Shown here in pieces: positions 18,051 to 27,705 of a DNA stretch of 64,000 nt. The notes beneath the pieces were generated by a model. The model was not told where the DNA came from and did not search any database. It was given only the letters and a program-made list of their open reading frames with translations. The stretch is taken from contig NZ_FMXE01000009.1 of NCBI RefSeq assembly GCF_900103735.1, positions 62,001 to 126,000 of the forward strand, read 5' to 3'. This stretch comes from Algoriphagus alkaliphilus. GTDB lineage: Bacteria; Bacteroidota; Bacteroidia; Cytophagales; Cyclobacteriaceae. The position numbers and the translations under genes were made by a program. How positions within the stretch are numbered: position 1 is the first letter of the stretch; each line of letters opens with the position of its first letter.

Positions 18051-19313
18051 ATGGATCAGGATAAATCATTTTTATCAGTAGAAATTGACCAAAATCCCCC
18101 AATTCCGGCAAATGAAATGAAGCGTCTGATAGCGCTCAGTGATTTGGATCTGGATTACCTGGATTTGAATAAGTCCTTCGCAGATTGGACAAAGTTGGCG
18201 GCTAAAGTTGCCGGTACTTCTATTTCATTGATCAATCTAATTGATTCCTTTACCCAATGGAGTGCCTCAAGTTATGGGATTGAACTTCAACAGATGCCAA
18301 GAGAAGAGTCGGTCTGTCAGTACACCATCATGGAAGAAAACTCCGGTGGATTTGAAGTGAATGATTTGTCAAAGGATGAACGATTCAAAGATCGGTTTTA
18401 TGTCACTGACGCGCCTCACTTAAAGTACTATTACGGTGTACCTCTAAAAGTGGACGAGGATGTAGTCTTAGGCGCACTATGCGTACTACATGATGACTAC
18501 AAAAGCCTGAGCGCGGAGAAGAAGGAAATGTTGGAAATCATCGCAGGTGAGGTGGTTAATAGAATCAAGATTCATCATGCAGTTGCCAATCTCAAAAAGA
18601 CCGTTCAGGAAACAAACTCTATCAAAAACAGAGTAGCTCATGATATTCGCGGGCCAATTGGAGGAATCATCGGACTGGCTGAGATAATCCAAATGCAAGG
18701 CAACAGTAACAAGCTGGAGGAGGTTTTGGAGTTTATTGCTTTGATCCAAAAAAGCGGTAAATCTGTTTTGGAACTTGCGGATGAGATCTTATCTCAAAAC
18801 TTTGAATCAAGCGATTCATCAAAAAGAGTCCCCAAGGATCATGAGTTTACACTTTCTACTCTTAAATCAAAATTGGAAGACATGTTTAATCCGCAAGCCA
18901 TGTCCAAGAAAGTGATCCTTGAAGTTAAGGCTAGCCCTCCGTTTGCCGAAATCCCATTCCCAAAAAACAAAATCCTCCAGATTCTTGGTAACCTGATATC
19001 AAACTCGATTAAGTTTACCCCGGCTGAAGGCAAAATTGAGGTCACGTTGGATATGGAGGTCTTGGATCAGCAGAAAATCCTCCAATTCAAAGTCAAGGAT
19101 ACCGGTGTCGGGATTACTCCTGAAAAAATTGATGAAATTCTTAAAGGCGGAACCACATCCTCTAATGGCACATCCGGAGAAAAAGGCTTCGGATTTGGTC
19201 TAAACTTGGTTCAGCACCTTGTCAAAGGGCTGAAAGGCCGACTTCTGGTTAATTCTAACCTTGGCGATGGGACTGAATTTGAACTGATAATTCCAATGGA
19301 TGCTGTCTCATAA
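18051..19313 (+). CDS. GAF-domain sensor histidine kinase, C terminus altered by a MITE
   Basis: I take the ATG at 18051 (MDQDKSFLSVE), since soluble GAF kinases of this type start near there. A longer frame from 17967 adds about 28 unconserved residues. A GAF domain (about 45-175) contains the conserved WSASSYG and SVCQYTI segments seen in redox-type GAF sensors. The HisKA helix has NRVAHDIRGPIGGIIGLAEI, and HATPase_c has NLISNSIKFTP, DTGVGI and GFGFGLNLVQ. The final codons GCT GTC TCA and the TAA stop lie inside the terminal inverted repeat of an inserted element (19301-19482). The original C-terminal residues and stop were therefore probably different. Confidence 0.85.
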   Translation: MDQDKSFLSVEIDQNPPIPANEMKRLIALSDLDLDYLDLNKSFADWTKLAAKVAGTSISLINLIDSFTQWSASSYGIELQQMPREESVCQYTIMEENSGGFEVNDLSKDERFKDRFYVTDAPHLKYYYGVPLKVDEDVVLGALCVLHDDYKSLSAEKKEMLEIIAGEVVNRIKIHHAVANLKKTVQETNSIKNRVAHDIRGPIGGIIGLAEIIQMQGNSNKLEEVLEFIALIQKSGKSVLELADEILSQNFESSDSSKRVPKDHEFTLSTLKSKLEDMFNPQAMSKKVILEVKASPPFAEIPFPKNKILQILGNLISNSIKFTPAEGKIEVTLDMEVLDQQKILQFKVKDTGVGITPEKIDEILKGGTTSSNGTSGEKGFGFGLNLVQHLVKGLKGRLLVNSNLGDGTEFELIIPMDAVS

Positions 19314-19482
19314 CTGGTGTTTGTTACATTGAGCACCTGAGCAACTTGATTTGCGAAGTTCGAAATGTTGGTATATTCACTGTAAATGGCCTTCAACTTC
19401 TGTCACACTGACCCTTCGACTCCGCTCAGAGTGACTGGAGTCGAAGTGTCAGGCTGACACCTACAGTCCTTTTGAAACAGCC
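19301..19482. mobile_element. MITE-like element, copy 1 (182 bp)
   Basis: The ends TGCTGTCTCA and TGAAACAGCC form an imperfect terminal inverted repeat. They correspond to the perfect GAGGCTGTCTCA ends of copy 2 at 27706-27824. The interior shares CACTGTAAATGGCCTTC-type sequence and CAGTCCTTTTGA with copy 2, plus extra CTTCGACTCCGCTCAGAG arms. Such ends resemble those of IS1182-type insertion sequences; this is family knowledge. It has no transposase. It lies exactly between two convergent stop codons. Confidence 0.78.
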
Positions 19483-20624
19483 TATTTTTTATCCAATTCC
19501 TTTGCCTTTAGACTGTTGTCTACCGGGTAGGCATACATAGATAGGAAGCTTTTTACCAAAACCGGATTACTGGTATCAACTTTTCCAAGCAGGCGTTTTT
19601 CGAAAGCCTCTTTTTCATCTTTTGTATAATAGCTCGAAAAATTATCACTGCCGTAGAGCAAGTCATGAGCGATATAATTACTCGGCCAGAGCTTGTAACC
19701 GCCCCAGATTTTAACATCGATGAGCGATGCCAATTGTGATAGCTTTTCGGATTGGGAGATTTCCAATGCCGAGATTGCTTTAATCTCCTGATCGATTACT
19801 CCATTTACCTGAATGTGGATTCGCTTTTTTGTCCCCAAAAGTCCCCGAAGAAGGTTGACAAAGTCCTCATTTTCGTGCTTGATGTATTTTTCATCTCTGG
19901 ATTTTGCCAAAAGTTCTGGCATCTTCAGGATATCTGTTGGGTCATATTCATAAGATATGGATACCGGAACCAGCCTTATTTTCTCAAAAAATCCAAAGGG
20001 ATTATCAACATCCTCAGCCAGGGTTAGCATCTTGAGAACACCCTTTTGGGTGACGTCATTTCCGTCTTTGGTTCTGCCTTCCCGTTGGGCAGTCCATACC
20101 GAACGATTTTCATTTAGCAAAGACTTGCGGATATATTCGGATACCATCAGGGAACTTTCAAAAAGAGCCCGGCCGGTTAATCCCCTTCGAATCGCAAAAT
20201 TTCGATTGAGGCGGGAAAGCATGTGAAGGAAAGGTTTTTTGATCAAATTATCTCCAATTGCCGAAGTAGTCATGACCAAGCCTTTTTCATAAATGCAGGC
20301 ATTTAACAAAGAAGTGTCCAGGATGATGTCCCGGTGATTGGAAACAAACAAATAGGCCGTATTGGGTTCAAGGGCTTCAAAGCCTCCGGTAGTCAATCCA
20401 TCGGAGCTTTTCTCCAATACCATCATCAAGGCAGGATAAATAAAATTAATCTGGAAATCCCGCAGCGAGTGGGTGTGTCGCATCAGGTCTTTCCAGTGAG
20501 ATGGATTGTCATTGGGGAAAGTGAAATTCATCATGGCCTCCAACATCGGATCGTCAATGATCTGACGAATCGCCGCATTGGCTTCGGCTTCATAAAAAGG
20601 TCTTATGGGATCAAATTTGGACAT
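19482..20624 (-). CDS. PlsC-like glycerolipid acyltransferase
   Basis: The 380-residue protein has the acyltransferase motif SNHRDIILDTSLL near residue 110 (His/Asp catalytic pair), then an RRGLTGRALFES segment, and WTAQREGRTKDG which matches the EGxR-type glycerophosphate-binding block. LVPVSISYEYDP is the usual block IV strand. It probably acylates a lysophospholipid or related lipid at the inner membrane. There is no signal peptide. Its TAG stop begins at the last base of the MITE end, so the C terminus may also have been trimmed, though KELDKK looks natural. Confidence 0.78.
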   Translation of the reverse strand: MSKFDPIRPFYEAEANAAIRQIIDDPMLEAMMNFTFPNDNPSHWKDLMRHTHSLRDFQINFIYPALMMVLEKSSDGLTTGGFEALEPNTAYLFVSNHRDIILDTSLLNACIYEKGLVMTTSAIGDNLIKKPFLHMLSRLNRNFAIRRGLTGRALFESSLMVSEYIRKSLLNENRSVWTAQREGRTKDGNDVTQKGVLKMLTLAEDVDNPFGFFEKIRLVPVSISYEYDPTDILKMPELLAKSRDEKYIKHENEDFVNLLRGLLGTKKRIHIQVNGVIDQEIKAISALEISQSEKLSQLASLIDVKIWGGYKLWPSNYIAHDLLYGSDNFSSYYTKDEKEAFEKRLLGKVDTSNPVLVKSFLSMYAYPVDNSLKAKELDKK

Positions 20625-20709
20625 AGTGGGGGATTATGCTTTCGCAAAAAGCAAAAATTAGCTGAATAATTGAAGTGAAATTACCCGGATAGGTCCTTGT
20701 TTCGGGTAT

Positions 20710-21567
20710 TTATTCCCGCTTTAGATATCGATCAAAGAACAAAAGATGAACGGGTAAGGCCTCTGTCCAATAGGGCCAAGTATGTGCTCCTGGCCGCTCA
20801 ATGTATTCATGTGGAGTGCCATTTTCCAGAAGCAGTTGGTGGATTTGCCGATTGGTTTCGATCAGGAAATCATCTACACCGCAGTCAAGGATCAGCGCCA
20901 AACCATTGGCTTTCATTCGGTCTACTAAGCCGACTGCGGTAAAGGTACTGAATTCTGGCCCATCGTAGTTTAGGTCTTGTCCGAGCATATCTTTTTGCCC
21001 CTGCAGCCGGAGTGTTCTGAATTCGGCAGGCACTTTCCACATTCGCGTATCGATATTCATTACCCCGCTCATACTGCCGGCAGCAATAAATAATTCCGGG
21101 TGTTTTGCTGAAAGAGTGATCGCACCATGGCCTCCCATCGATAGCCCGGTAATGGCCCGGGATTCCCTTTTTGCCAAGGTTCTGAAATTTTTGTCAATAT
21201 GAGGAATCAGCTCGGAAGTAATGTAGGTCTCATATCTGACTGAGTCCAGCATGGGGCTGTCGTAATAATAACTGGCAGGTCCTACCCCCGGTGTCACGAT
21301 GATCAGGTTATATTCCTCTGCCATTCGCCCTACGACCCCGGGTTCGCTTACATTTCGATGCCAGTCACTGAACGCGCCGCTTCCGCCATGAAGCAGGTAA
21401 ATCACAGGGTATTTCCCAGTGCTTTTTTGATAGGAAGAGGGAGTCGTAACAGCAGCTTTCAGATGCTTCTTCATTGCCGGGCTGTAGACCTGAATGGTGT
21501 CTGTTTTCCCTTGCGAGAAAACCAAAATCGGAAAAAGGAAGAGGAGTAAACTGAGACGGATCTTCAT
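20710..21567 (-). CDS. Secreted esterase (esterase D / feruloyl-esterase-like)
   Basis: The 285-residue protein has a signal peptide (MKIRLSLLLFLFPILVFSQ). The alpha/beta-hydrolase core shows VIYLLHGGSGAFSDW, the nucleophile elbow TGLSMGGHGA near residue 153, an acid in LILDCGVDDF and the catalytic His in RPGAHTWPYW. This pattern fits the putative esterase family that includes S-formylglutathione hydrolase, tributyrin esterase and feruloyl esterases. With an exported location and no lipid-type features, a carbohydrate-ester or small-ester substrate is more likely. Neighbouring genes do not suggest a pathway. Confidence 0.82.
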   Translation of the reverse strand: MKIRLSLLLFLFPILVFSQGKTDTIQVYSPAMKKHLKAAVTTPSSYQKSTGKYPVIYLLHGGSGAFSDWHRNVSEPGVVGRMAEEYNLIIVTPGVGPASYYYDSPMLDSVRYETYITSELIPHIDKNFRTLAKRESRAITGLSMGGHGAITLSAKHPELFIAAGSMSGVMNIDTRMWKVPAEFRTLRLQGQKDMLGQDLNYDGPEFSTFTAVGLVDRMKANGLALILDCGVDDFLIETNRQIHQLLLENGTPHEYIERPGAHTWPYWTEALPVHLLFFDRYLKRE

Positions 21568-21705
21568 GGGTGTTGGGTTTGGATGGATCGGGAAATCTTA
21601 AATTTTTTCCGGTTATGTGATAAAAAGCCTATCGATCAAAGCGAGTGGCATCGTGATTTTACAAATCTGCATTTATTCAATCAATGAAAAGTAAAGGAGA
21701 TTCTT

Positions 21706-22065
21706 TCACTTTTCATTGCTGCTGAGCGAATGATCTGTTTTCTTATACTTTCCCTTAAGTTCGTCTAAGACGGACTTTTTCCATAGGGGCACACCCGTGA
21801 TGTAAGAAGCTCGGCCCAATAAATGTGCCCCTACAGGTGCAGTCAGTAGGATAAAGAAAATTATGGCTAAAATCCGGGTACTGACAGAAGTTTCCTGAAA
21901 ATAAACTGCTGCCGAAGCCAGAATCAATCCTATGCCCAGAGTCGCAGCTTTAGTGGTGACGGAGATCCGAAGGTAAAGGTCGGGCATCCGAACAAGTCCA
22001 ATGGCTGCCAAAAGAACGAACACTGAGCCAAGGCTCATCAGGAGTAATATGATTATTTCATTCAT
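21706..22065 (-). CDS. mnhG: Na+/H+ antiporter subunit G
   Basis: The 119-residue protein has three hydrophobic helices and the MnhG/MrpG signature IGLVRMPDLYLRISVTTKAATLG. It is the last of seven subunits of the Mnh (Mrp) cation/proton antiporter complex in the cytoplasmic membrane. Its start overlaps the mnhF stop by eight bases. The cytoplasmic tail after the last helix is short and charged. The complete operon argues for a working complex. Confidence 0.9.
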   Translation of the reverse strand: MNEIIILLLMSLGSVFVLLAAIGLVRMPDLYLRISVTTKAATLGIGLILASAAVYFQETSVSTRILAIIFFILLTAPVGAHLLGRASYITGVPLWKKSVLDELKGKYKKTDHSLSSNEK

Positions 22066-22330
22066 TGTTCCGTTTTTTTTCGAGGTAGTAGGAAAATGCC
22101 ACGGTGCTAAGGAATGCGATCAACGCAAGAATCATGGCGATATCAAGAAATGTAGATTGGTTTACGATAATGCTGTAAACCGCGATTATACCGATTCCGG
22201 TGGTGATCAGGAGATCCAGCGCAATCACCCGGTCGGAGATACTTGGCCCTTTGAGAAACCTGTAAAAAATCAGGATTACCGAAAGGGTCAGAATAGGCAA
22301 TATGACATAATATAAATAGGTGTAAATCAT
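22058..22330 (-). CDS. mnhF: Na+/H+ antiporter subunit F
   Basis: The 90-residue protein has three hydrophobic helices with FYRFLKGPSISDRVIALDLL, the MrpF signature that carries a conserved Asp. It overlaps both neighbours by a few bases (ATGA type with mnhE and eight bases with mnhG). MrpF is a small core subunit of the membrane complex. Its length matches the family. Confidence 0.9.
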   Translation of the reverse strand: MIYTYLYYVILPILTLSVILIFYRFLKGPSISDRVIALDLLITTGIGIIAVYSIIVNQSTFLDIAMILALIAFLSTVAFSYYLEKKRNNE

Positions 22331-22803
22331 CTCAATATGGCTAATAACCTTCGTTCGAATCCATTTTGGATGTCTCGAATAAATTTTTCTTTGTCACCAA
22401 TATACATCGCATGGATGTACAATACTTTTCGGTCTGTCGATACATCCAGGCTGCAGGTGCCGGGAGTGAGTGAAATCAAATTTGCCAGGAGGGTGATTTC
22501 AAAATCCGATTTGGCCTCCAGCGGATATCTGACTATGCCGGGTTTCATGGTGCTTTTGGGAGTCATCACCTCGATGGCGACCTGAATGTTGGCTTTGGTT
22601 AATTCGGCCAGAAAGAAAAACACAAAGCCGATCGTTTTGGGGGCTATCCTGAAGTATTTTCTGTTTTCTGAATTCAGGCTGATGATCCACATGATCGCAA
22701 AACTCATCAGAAATCCAAACAGGGTATTTGCCAGGGAGAAATTCCCACTGAGGGCTAACCACACGAAGGTCAAAAGTAGGTTCATCAGAAAAGGTGTCCT
22801 CAT
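22327..22803 (-). CDS. mnhE: Na+/H+ antiporter subunit E
   Basis: The 158-residue protein has N-terminal membrane helices and a cytoplasmic domain with the MrpE signature ANLISLTPGTCSLDVSTD. MrpE is required for assembly or full activity of Mrp complexes in characterised bacteria. The ATG lies one base after the mnhD stop (TGA-C-ATG). The length is normal. Confidence 0.9.
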   Translation of the reverse strand: MRTPFLMNLLLTFVWLALSGNFSLANTLFGFLMSFAIMWIISLNSENRKYFRIAPKTIGFVFFFLAELTKANIQVAIEVMTPKSTMKPGIVRYPLEAKSDFEITLLANLISLTPGTCSLDVSTDRKVLYIHAMYIGDKEKFIRDIQNGFERRLLAILR

Positions 22804-22804
22804 G

Positions 22805-24322
22805 TCAGTTTGATTTTTCTCCCAAGACTATTGTAATATAAGTACTTACATCGCTGAGTTCTCCACTGATTCGTTCTGAAAGTGCCTGGATAGGCCCAGC
22901 CCCAAAACCAATCCCCAGCGAAAGTATGCTGAGAAAAATTATTGGAATTAAAATTAGAATCTTTTCGCGCTGAGTATGCGCTTCGAAAAACCTAAAATTT
23001 GCTGGAGGATTTGTCACTTCTTTTTTCTTCCAAAATACCTCCGCCCAAACTTTGGCGATAATTAACAGCGTCATAAAGCTGCCAAATAGAATGAAGCCGA
23101 TCAATACATAATTCCCGGTTTCCAAACCTCCCATTATCAGGGAGAGCTTAGGCCAAAAGCCGGAAAGGGGAGGGATCCCCACCAAGGAAAACAAGGGCAC
23201 AGTCATCAACAAACTCAAGAGCGGATAGCGGGCATACATTTCTCCCATACGCTTGATATTACTCGTCCCATTGATCCGATAGAGCAGACCGCCGACCATG
23301 AAGAGATTTGCCTTGACCACAATGTCGTGAATCATGTAAAATATAGCTCCTGTGAGCGCTAGTGTGGAACCCATTCCCAGTCCTGCTACCATGAATCCGA
23401 TATGGCAGATGATGAGGTAGGAGAATATTTTCTGAAGATTGCGCTGAACCAAAGCACCCACCGCTCCACTGAAAAGTGTGAGCATAGCCACGCCCATCAG
23501 GACATTTTCCAGAAAGGGATCGAGCGTGAAAATCAAAGTAAAAACCCGGATCATGGCATATACTCCCACTTTCGTCAGCAAGCCACCAAAAATTGCCGCC
23601 ACAGCATGCGGAGGAGTATGGTAAGAGGCTGGCAACCAAAAATAAAGGGGGAACACCGCTGATTTTATCCCAAATCCCACAAAGAAGATCATCGCACAGA
23701 TGTTGACGAGTGTTTTGTCTTCGATCGCAGCGATTTTTAGTGAAAGATCGGCCATGTTTAAGGTGCCGGTAATTCCGTAGAGTACCGCGATTGCGGTGAG
23801 GAATATCACGGATGCAAGAATATTCAGGGTAAAGTATTTTACTGCGCCTTCGATTTGTGCTTTTTCACCTCCGATGGTGAGTAAAACAAAAGAACTGATG
23901 ATGATGATTTCAAACCAAACATAGAGATTGAAAATGTCACCGGCCAAAAAGGATCCGCAAAGTCCCATAAACAGAAAATGGAGAATGGGAAAGAACCCAA
24001 ATCTTGCCCTTGCATTGACAATCGATCCCGCGGCGAAAACGGAAATGGCCAAACCCAAAATCCCGGTAAGTAGTACCAGTGTGGCAGACAAAGTATCTGA
24101 AACCATTGTAATGCCATAGGGTGCTTCCCAATTGCCAGCCTGAATGACCATGGTTCCATTTTGCCACACCAGACTAAAAAGCACAATAGAAAAAATCAGG
24201 GCTATAGAGCTGCCGATAATGCTCAGGATCCGCTGGGCCATGACTTTCTTCCACAGAAAAATGAGCATCACGGAGATTAGAAACTGAAGAAGGATGGGTG
24301 CTATAACTAAGTATGAACTCAC
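22805..24322 (-). CDS. mnhD: Na+/H+ antiporter subunit D
   Basis: The 505-residue protein has about fourteen helices related to complex I subunits NuoN/Nuo[17 protein letters not shown] and [14 protein letters not shown] carry the conserved proton-path lysines typical of this family, and a conserved [11 protein letters not shown] helix is present. The start is GTG at 24320-24322, which overlaps the mnhC TGA by four bases (GTGA). MnhD is one of the two large ion- or proton-conducting subunits of the complex. Confidence 0.9.
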   Translation of the reverse strand: MSSYLVIAPILLQFLISVMLIFLWKKVMAQRILSIIGSSIALIFSIVLFSLVWQNGTMVIQAGNWEAPYGITMVSDTLSATLVLLTGILGLAISVFAAGSIVNARARFGFFPILHFLFMGLCGSFLAGDIFNLYVWFEIIIISSFVLLTIGGEKAQIEGAVKYFTLNILASVIFLTAIAVLYGITGTLNMADLSLKIAAIEDKTLVNICAMIFFVGFGIKSAVFPLYFWLPASYHTPPHAVAAIFGGLLTKVGVYAMIRVFTLIFTLDPFLENVLMGVAMLTLFSGAVGALVQRNLQKIFSYLIICHIGFMVAGLGMGSTLALTGAIFYMIHDIVVKANLFMVGGLLYRINGTSNIKRMGEMYARYPLLSLLMTVPLFSLVGIPPLSGFWPKLSLIMGGLETGNYVLIGFILFGSFMTLLIIAKVWAEVFWKKKEVTNPPANFRFFEAHTQREKILILIPIIFLSILSLGIGFGAGPIQALSERISGELSDVSTYITIVLGEKSN

Positions 24323-24672
24323 GCGTTTTCGTCGGTTGTATTCATTTCGTCTAGATCGTCTGTTTTGACCACTTTATATGCCCGCTTGATCAGTACAATG
24401 GCAAAGGATTGAAGACCAAAACTGATGACAATGGCAGTTAAAATCAAGGCTTGGGGAAGTGGTGCTGCAAATACTTCTCCTAAAACAGCGGGGCCATCGG
24501 GTATGACAGGAGGTTTGCCTTTGGTGATTCCTCCCAGGAGGAAAATCAAAAGATTAACGCCGTTGCCCAATAAAATCAGGCCAAGAATGAGTTTGACTAA
24601 ACTTCGCCTTAGAATCATGTAAATCCCGGCGGCGTAGAGTACCCCAGTCATCAAAGCAAGTAGGATTTCCAT
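24319..24672 (-). CDS. mnhC: Na+/H+ antiporter subunit C
   Basis: This 117-residue NuoK-like subunit has three helices and the pattern [32 protein letters not shown]. It overlaps mnhD by four bases and follows mnhB by two. In the complex it sits between the A and D subunits. The C-terminal extension rich in Asp/Glu ([14 protein letters not shown]) is cytoplasmic. Confidence 0.9.
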   Translation of the reverse strand: MEILLALMTGVLYAAGIYMILRRSLVKLILGLILLGNGVNLLIFLLGGITKGKPPVIPDGPAVLGEVFAAPLPQALILTAIVISFGLQSFAIVLIKRAYKVVKTDDLDEMNTTDENA

Positions 24673-24674
24673 TT

Positions 24675-25085
24675 TTAAGCAGATTCAGATATGGTGAAAA
24701 TAATGGTGAGCGTGACTCCTATGACCACGAGGTACACTCCGATATCAAAAAACAGCGCACTTCCGATCATTCCTATTACAGGGATCGCCTCGTCATACCA
24801 AAGTCCAGTCATGAATGGAAGGCCAAATATACCTGGGGCGAGCCCACTTATCACCGCCAGCGTAAGTCCTACAGGCATCAAAAATCCCGGGTGTGTTCTG
24901 AGGAGCGATTTGGTGTTTTCCAGTCCATTTGCAAAAGCATGTAAAACAAAGGCAATGGAAGCAATCAGTCCACCGATGAAGCCACCTCCAGGAAGGTAAT
25001 GCCCTCTCAGGAGAATGAAAACAGAAAATAACAGCAAGAGCGGCAAAAGGTAATTGGATGCTGTCCTTAAAATAAGAGTCTTCAT
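24675..25085 (-). CDS. mnhB: Na+/H+ antiporter subunit B
   Basis: I choose the ATG at 25083-25085 ([17 protein letters not shown]), giving about 136 residues with four helices. [22 protein letters not shown] is the MnhB signature. A longer frame from 25124 would take its first 13 codons from duplicated and inserted sequence (25086-25184), so it is not favoured. MnhB forms part of the membrane core adjacent to the MnhA C-terminal domain. Confidence 0.88.
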   Translation of the reverse strand: MKTLILRTASNYLLPLLLLFSVFILLRGHYLPGGGFIGGLIASIAFVLHAFANGLENTKSLLRTHPGFLMPVGLTLAVISGLAPGIFGLPFMTGLWYDEAIPVIGMIGSALFFDIGVYLVVIGVTLTIIFTISESA

Positions 25086-25100
25086 GGCGTTTGCATAACT

Positions 25101-25198
25101 GGTTATCGGATTCTTTCGTGTCACCCTGAGCAGCTTGCCCGCCGTGGCGGGGAGTCGAAGGGTCGTAAATCGGTTTTAATATCAGGTTATCGGATTCT
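25101..25198. mobile_element. Short insertion between mnhA and mnhB flanked by 14-bp direct repeats
   Basis: GGTTATCGGATTCT occurs at 25101-25114 and again at 25185-25198. The second copy includes the mnhA stop codon (TTA on this strand at 25187-25189). Between them lie 70 bp with a TCACCCTGAGC...GAGTCGAAGGGT inverted-repeat core, a type of intergenic repeat also seen inside the MITE at 19301-19482. Removing the insert and one repeat would leave a tight mnhA-mnhB junction, as elsewhere in this operon. The insert has no coding capacity. Confidence 0.7.
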
Positions 25199-27493
25199 CT
25201 CCCTACTTTTCAACCGTAATTTCATCAGTCCAAACACCCCAAGTGCTGCGATGACCAGTACCGTAATTTCCACCAGGGTGTCCATTCCTCTGAAATCCAC
25301 TAAAATTACATTGACCACATTTTTTCCTTTGGCAAGTTTGTAAGCGTTGGCCGAATAGTACTCGCTCACTTCCGATACCATCGGGTCGGAAAGTACTCCC
25401 AAAGCGAGAAGAGTGATCATTCCTCCAAATCCCAAAGCCACAATTCCGTCTCTGACTCGTACCCGAGAGTCGGAAAAAGGCAAATATTTTGGTAGCCTAT
25501 AGAGTACGAGTACAAATAAAATCACCGTCAAGGTATCAATGGCAAATTGAGTCATGGCGAGGTCGGGGGCACTGTAAAATACAAAAAGAAGACAAAGCGA
25601 ATAACCGACTACCCCCATCGCTGCCACTGCCGTGAGTCGGGAGCCGGTAAATACGGTGAACACAATGGCACCAAGCATGATCGCCATGATCCCAGTTTCA
25701 TAAAAAGTGAGATCCAAGAGCTGTGTGAAATCTATTTTGGGATGGAAATTTCCCCACATTCCATACCCTATAAGCGCCATTAGGAATAGGAGGATTACCA
25801 GAATATAGTTTCGCAAGTAACCGTTCTGAACCATTCCAGTCCACAAAGTGGAAAAACGGAAGGTGAGTGATCCCATTCCTTCAAAAAAAGCTAAAGGAGA
25901 GTATTTTTCCCATTTCAGCATCTGTTCTTCTCGATTCAGACTGGGTTTGAGTAGAAAGAATAATCCCAGTCCCAGCCCGATTGTCGTGGCACTGAGGGCC
26001 AGCACGGTGTTGAATCCATGCCAAAGTTTGAGGTCCAACGCATAATCCTGAATGCCCAATGCCACTAGGGCAGGAGCGATAAGTGAATTACTGATCAAGC
26101 CCGGAGCCAGCCCAATCACCAGGCAAAGTGTAGCTAGAATCAAAGTAGGCACCCAAAGTCTGGGAGATCCGGCTTGGAGATCTTTATACTTAGTTGGGAG
26201 GGGACCTATGAATGGGCGGACACCTGCAAGAAAACCGGCGAACAACAGCATCACATTGGTACTCACCAAGGCGACTGTAGAGATCAAAGGGAATACGCCG
26301 GTATGCAGGGAAGCTTCATAAATCAGGTCTTTTCCTATAAATCCAAAGCTCGGCGGAATCCCTGCATTGGACAGCGCAGCCAGAAATCCGGCCACTGCAA
26401 CAGGAAGCATCACTTTGCGCAAACCGGAGAGTTCACTCACATTTCGGGTATGCGCAGCATGGTCTATTATTCCGGTCATGAGAAACAGCGTGGCCTTGTA
26501 CAGCGCATGAACCAGCAGGAAAACCAAGCCAGCAAGCATGGCTTCTTCAGTCCCCAAGCCAATAAGAAATACCAAAATCCCCAAAGCTGATACGGTGGAG
26601 TAGGCGAGGATGCTTTTCAGGTCGTCTCTGAAAAGTGTCTGGAATGCGGCATACACCATCGTCGCACCACCCACACACCAGAGACTGTAATGCCATAATT
26701 CCGAACCCGAGAATGCAGGACTCAGTCGGAATAGAAGATAGATACCTGCCTTGACCATGGTAGCCGAATGCAGGTAAGTAGATACGGGTGTCGGTGCCTT
26801 CATCGCACCGGGCAGCCAAAAGTGAAATGGGAACTGTGCAGATTTGGTAAATGCGGCTCCAAAAATCAGACAGACTACTGCCATAAAAAAGGAATGATCC
26901 TGCATCATGGTGGAAGATTGAAGCATGTCCACGATGCTGAAACTGTCTGTGATTCCATGGATGACCAGCCCTGCCGCCAAAAGACAAAGCCCGCCAAGTC
27001 CAGTGACTGAAAGTGCAATCAGGGCAGATTTCCTGGAAGCAGGATCTTCATTATTGAAACCAATCAAAAAGAAAGAACTGATACTGGTAAGCTCCCAAAA
27101 CAGAAATAGGGTGATTAGATTCTCAGAGAGTACCAATCCAAGCATGGCACCCATAAACAGGCAGAGAAAGCCGAAAAACCGGTCTAAATAGACATGACCT
27201 TTGAGGTAATAGGAGGTATAAATAAATACCATGGTTCCGACTCCTGTGATCATCAAGGCAAAGATCAAAGACAGGCCATCCAGATTGAAGTCGAGGTTTA
27301 TCCCCAGTTGCGGCACCCATTGATTACGCTCAAGTATGGCCCCATCAATTACCTGTGGGATTTTTTGCAGAAAAAAAATGAATAAGGCCAAAGGCAAAAT
27401 AGAAAGTAATATGCTCCACTTTCCTTTCAACACTTTTCCGAAAGGGACTAGTAAAAGCGCAAAAATAAAACCTGAAAGGACTGCTAATAGCAT
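25187..27493 (-). CDS. mnhA: Na+/H+ antiporter subunit A
   Basis: The 768-residue protein combines a NuoL-like proton pump unit (SLIFALMITGVGTMVFIYTSYYL, WELTSISSFFLIGF, HSATMVKAGIYLLFRL) with C-terminal helices of the MrpA type that end in VNVILVDFRGMDTLVEITVLVIAALGV. MnhA is the largest subunit and carries ion-translocating channels. It is the first gene of the seven-gene operon. Its last codons are the ones duplicated around the small insertion downstream. No promoter motif upstream is clear enough to report. Confidence 0.9.
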   Translation of the reverse strand: MLLAVLSGFIFALLLVPFGKVLKGKWSILLSILPLALFIFFLQKIPQVIDGAILERNQWVPQLGINLDFNLDGLSLIFALMITGVGTMVFIYTSYYLKGHVYLDRFFGFLCLFMGAMLGLVLSENLITLFLFWELTSISSFFLIGFNNEDPASRKSALIALSVTGLGGLCLLAAGLVIHGITDSFSIVDMLQSSTMMQDHSFFMAVVCLIFGAAFTKSAQFPFHFWLPGAMKAPTPVSTYLHSATMVKAGIYLLFRLSPAFSGSELWHYSLWCVGGATMVYAAFQTLFRDDLKSILAYSTVSALGILVFLIGLGTEEAMLAGLVFLLVHALYKATLFLMTGIIDHAAHTRNVSELSGLRKVMLPVAVAGFLAALSNAGIPPSFGFIGKDLIYEASLHTGVFPLISTVALVSTNVMLLFAGFLAGVRPFIGPLPTKYKDLQAGSPRLWVPTLILATLCLVIGLAPGLISNSLIAPALVALGIQDYALDLKLWHGFNTVLALSATTIGLGLGLFFLLKPSLNREEQMLKWEKYSPLAFFEGMGSLTFRFSTLWTGMVQNGYLRNYILVILLFLMALIGYGMWGNFHPKIDFTQLLDLTFYETGIMAIMLGAIVFTVFTGSRLTAVAAMGVVGYSLCLLFVFYSAPDLAMTQFAIDTLTVILFVLVLYRLPKYLPFSDSRVRVRDGIVALGFGGMITLLALGVLSDPMVSEVSEYYSANAYKLAKGKNVVNVILVDFRGMDTLVEITVLVIAALGVFGLMKLRLKSRERIR

Positions 27494-27705
27494 AAAGCTT
27501 AGTTTCTAATTTTTTTCAATTTATGATAATTTGCTTAGCCGATGACACAGGTATTGAAAATCAAGATGAAATTTTACGGGAGCAAACCTGCATGGAAGAC
27601 CTTTCATTTGGTAATAAAGCAATCCTCTTTTGAGTTAGATGGATATGAACTTGAATTCCCCCAGGTTAGTTCAGTAAAAAATAGATTGGCCAAAGGCAAT
27701 AAATT
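27494..27705. other. Gene-poor stretch with only short unsupported frames
   Basis: Two tiny plus-strand frames exist: ATG at 27523 (36 codons) and ATG at 27542 (65 codons, ending inside the MITE). Neither shows a recognisable domain, and the second takes its last codons from the inserted element. They may be relics of a broken gene or leaders upstream of nothing. No RNA or terminator is evident. Confidence 0.5.
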
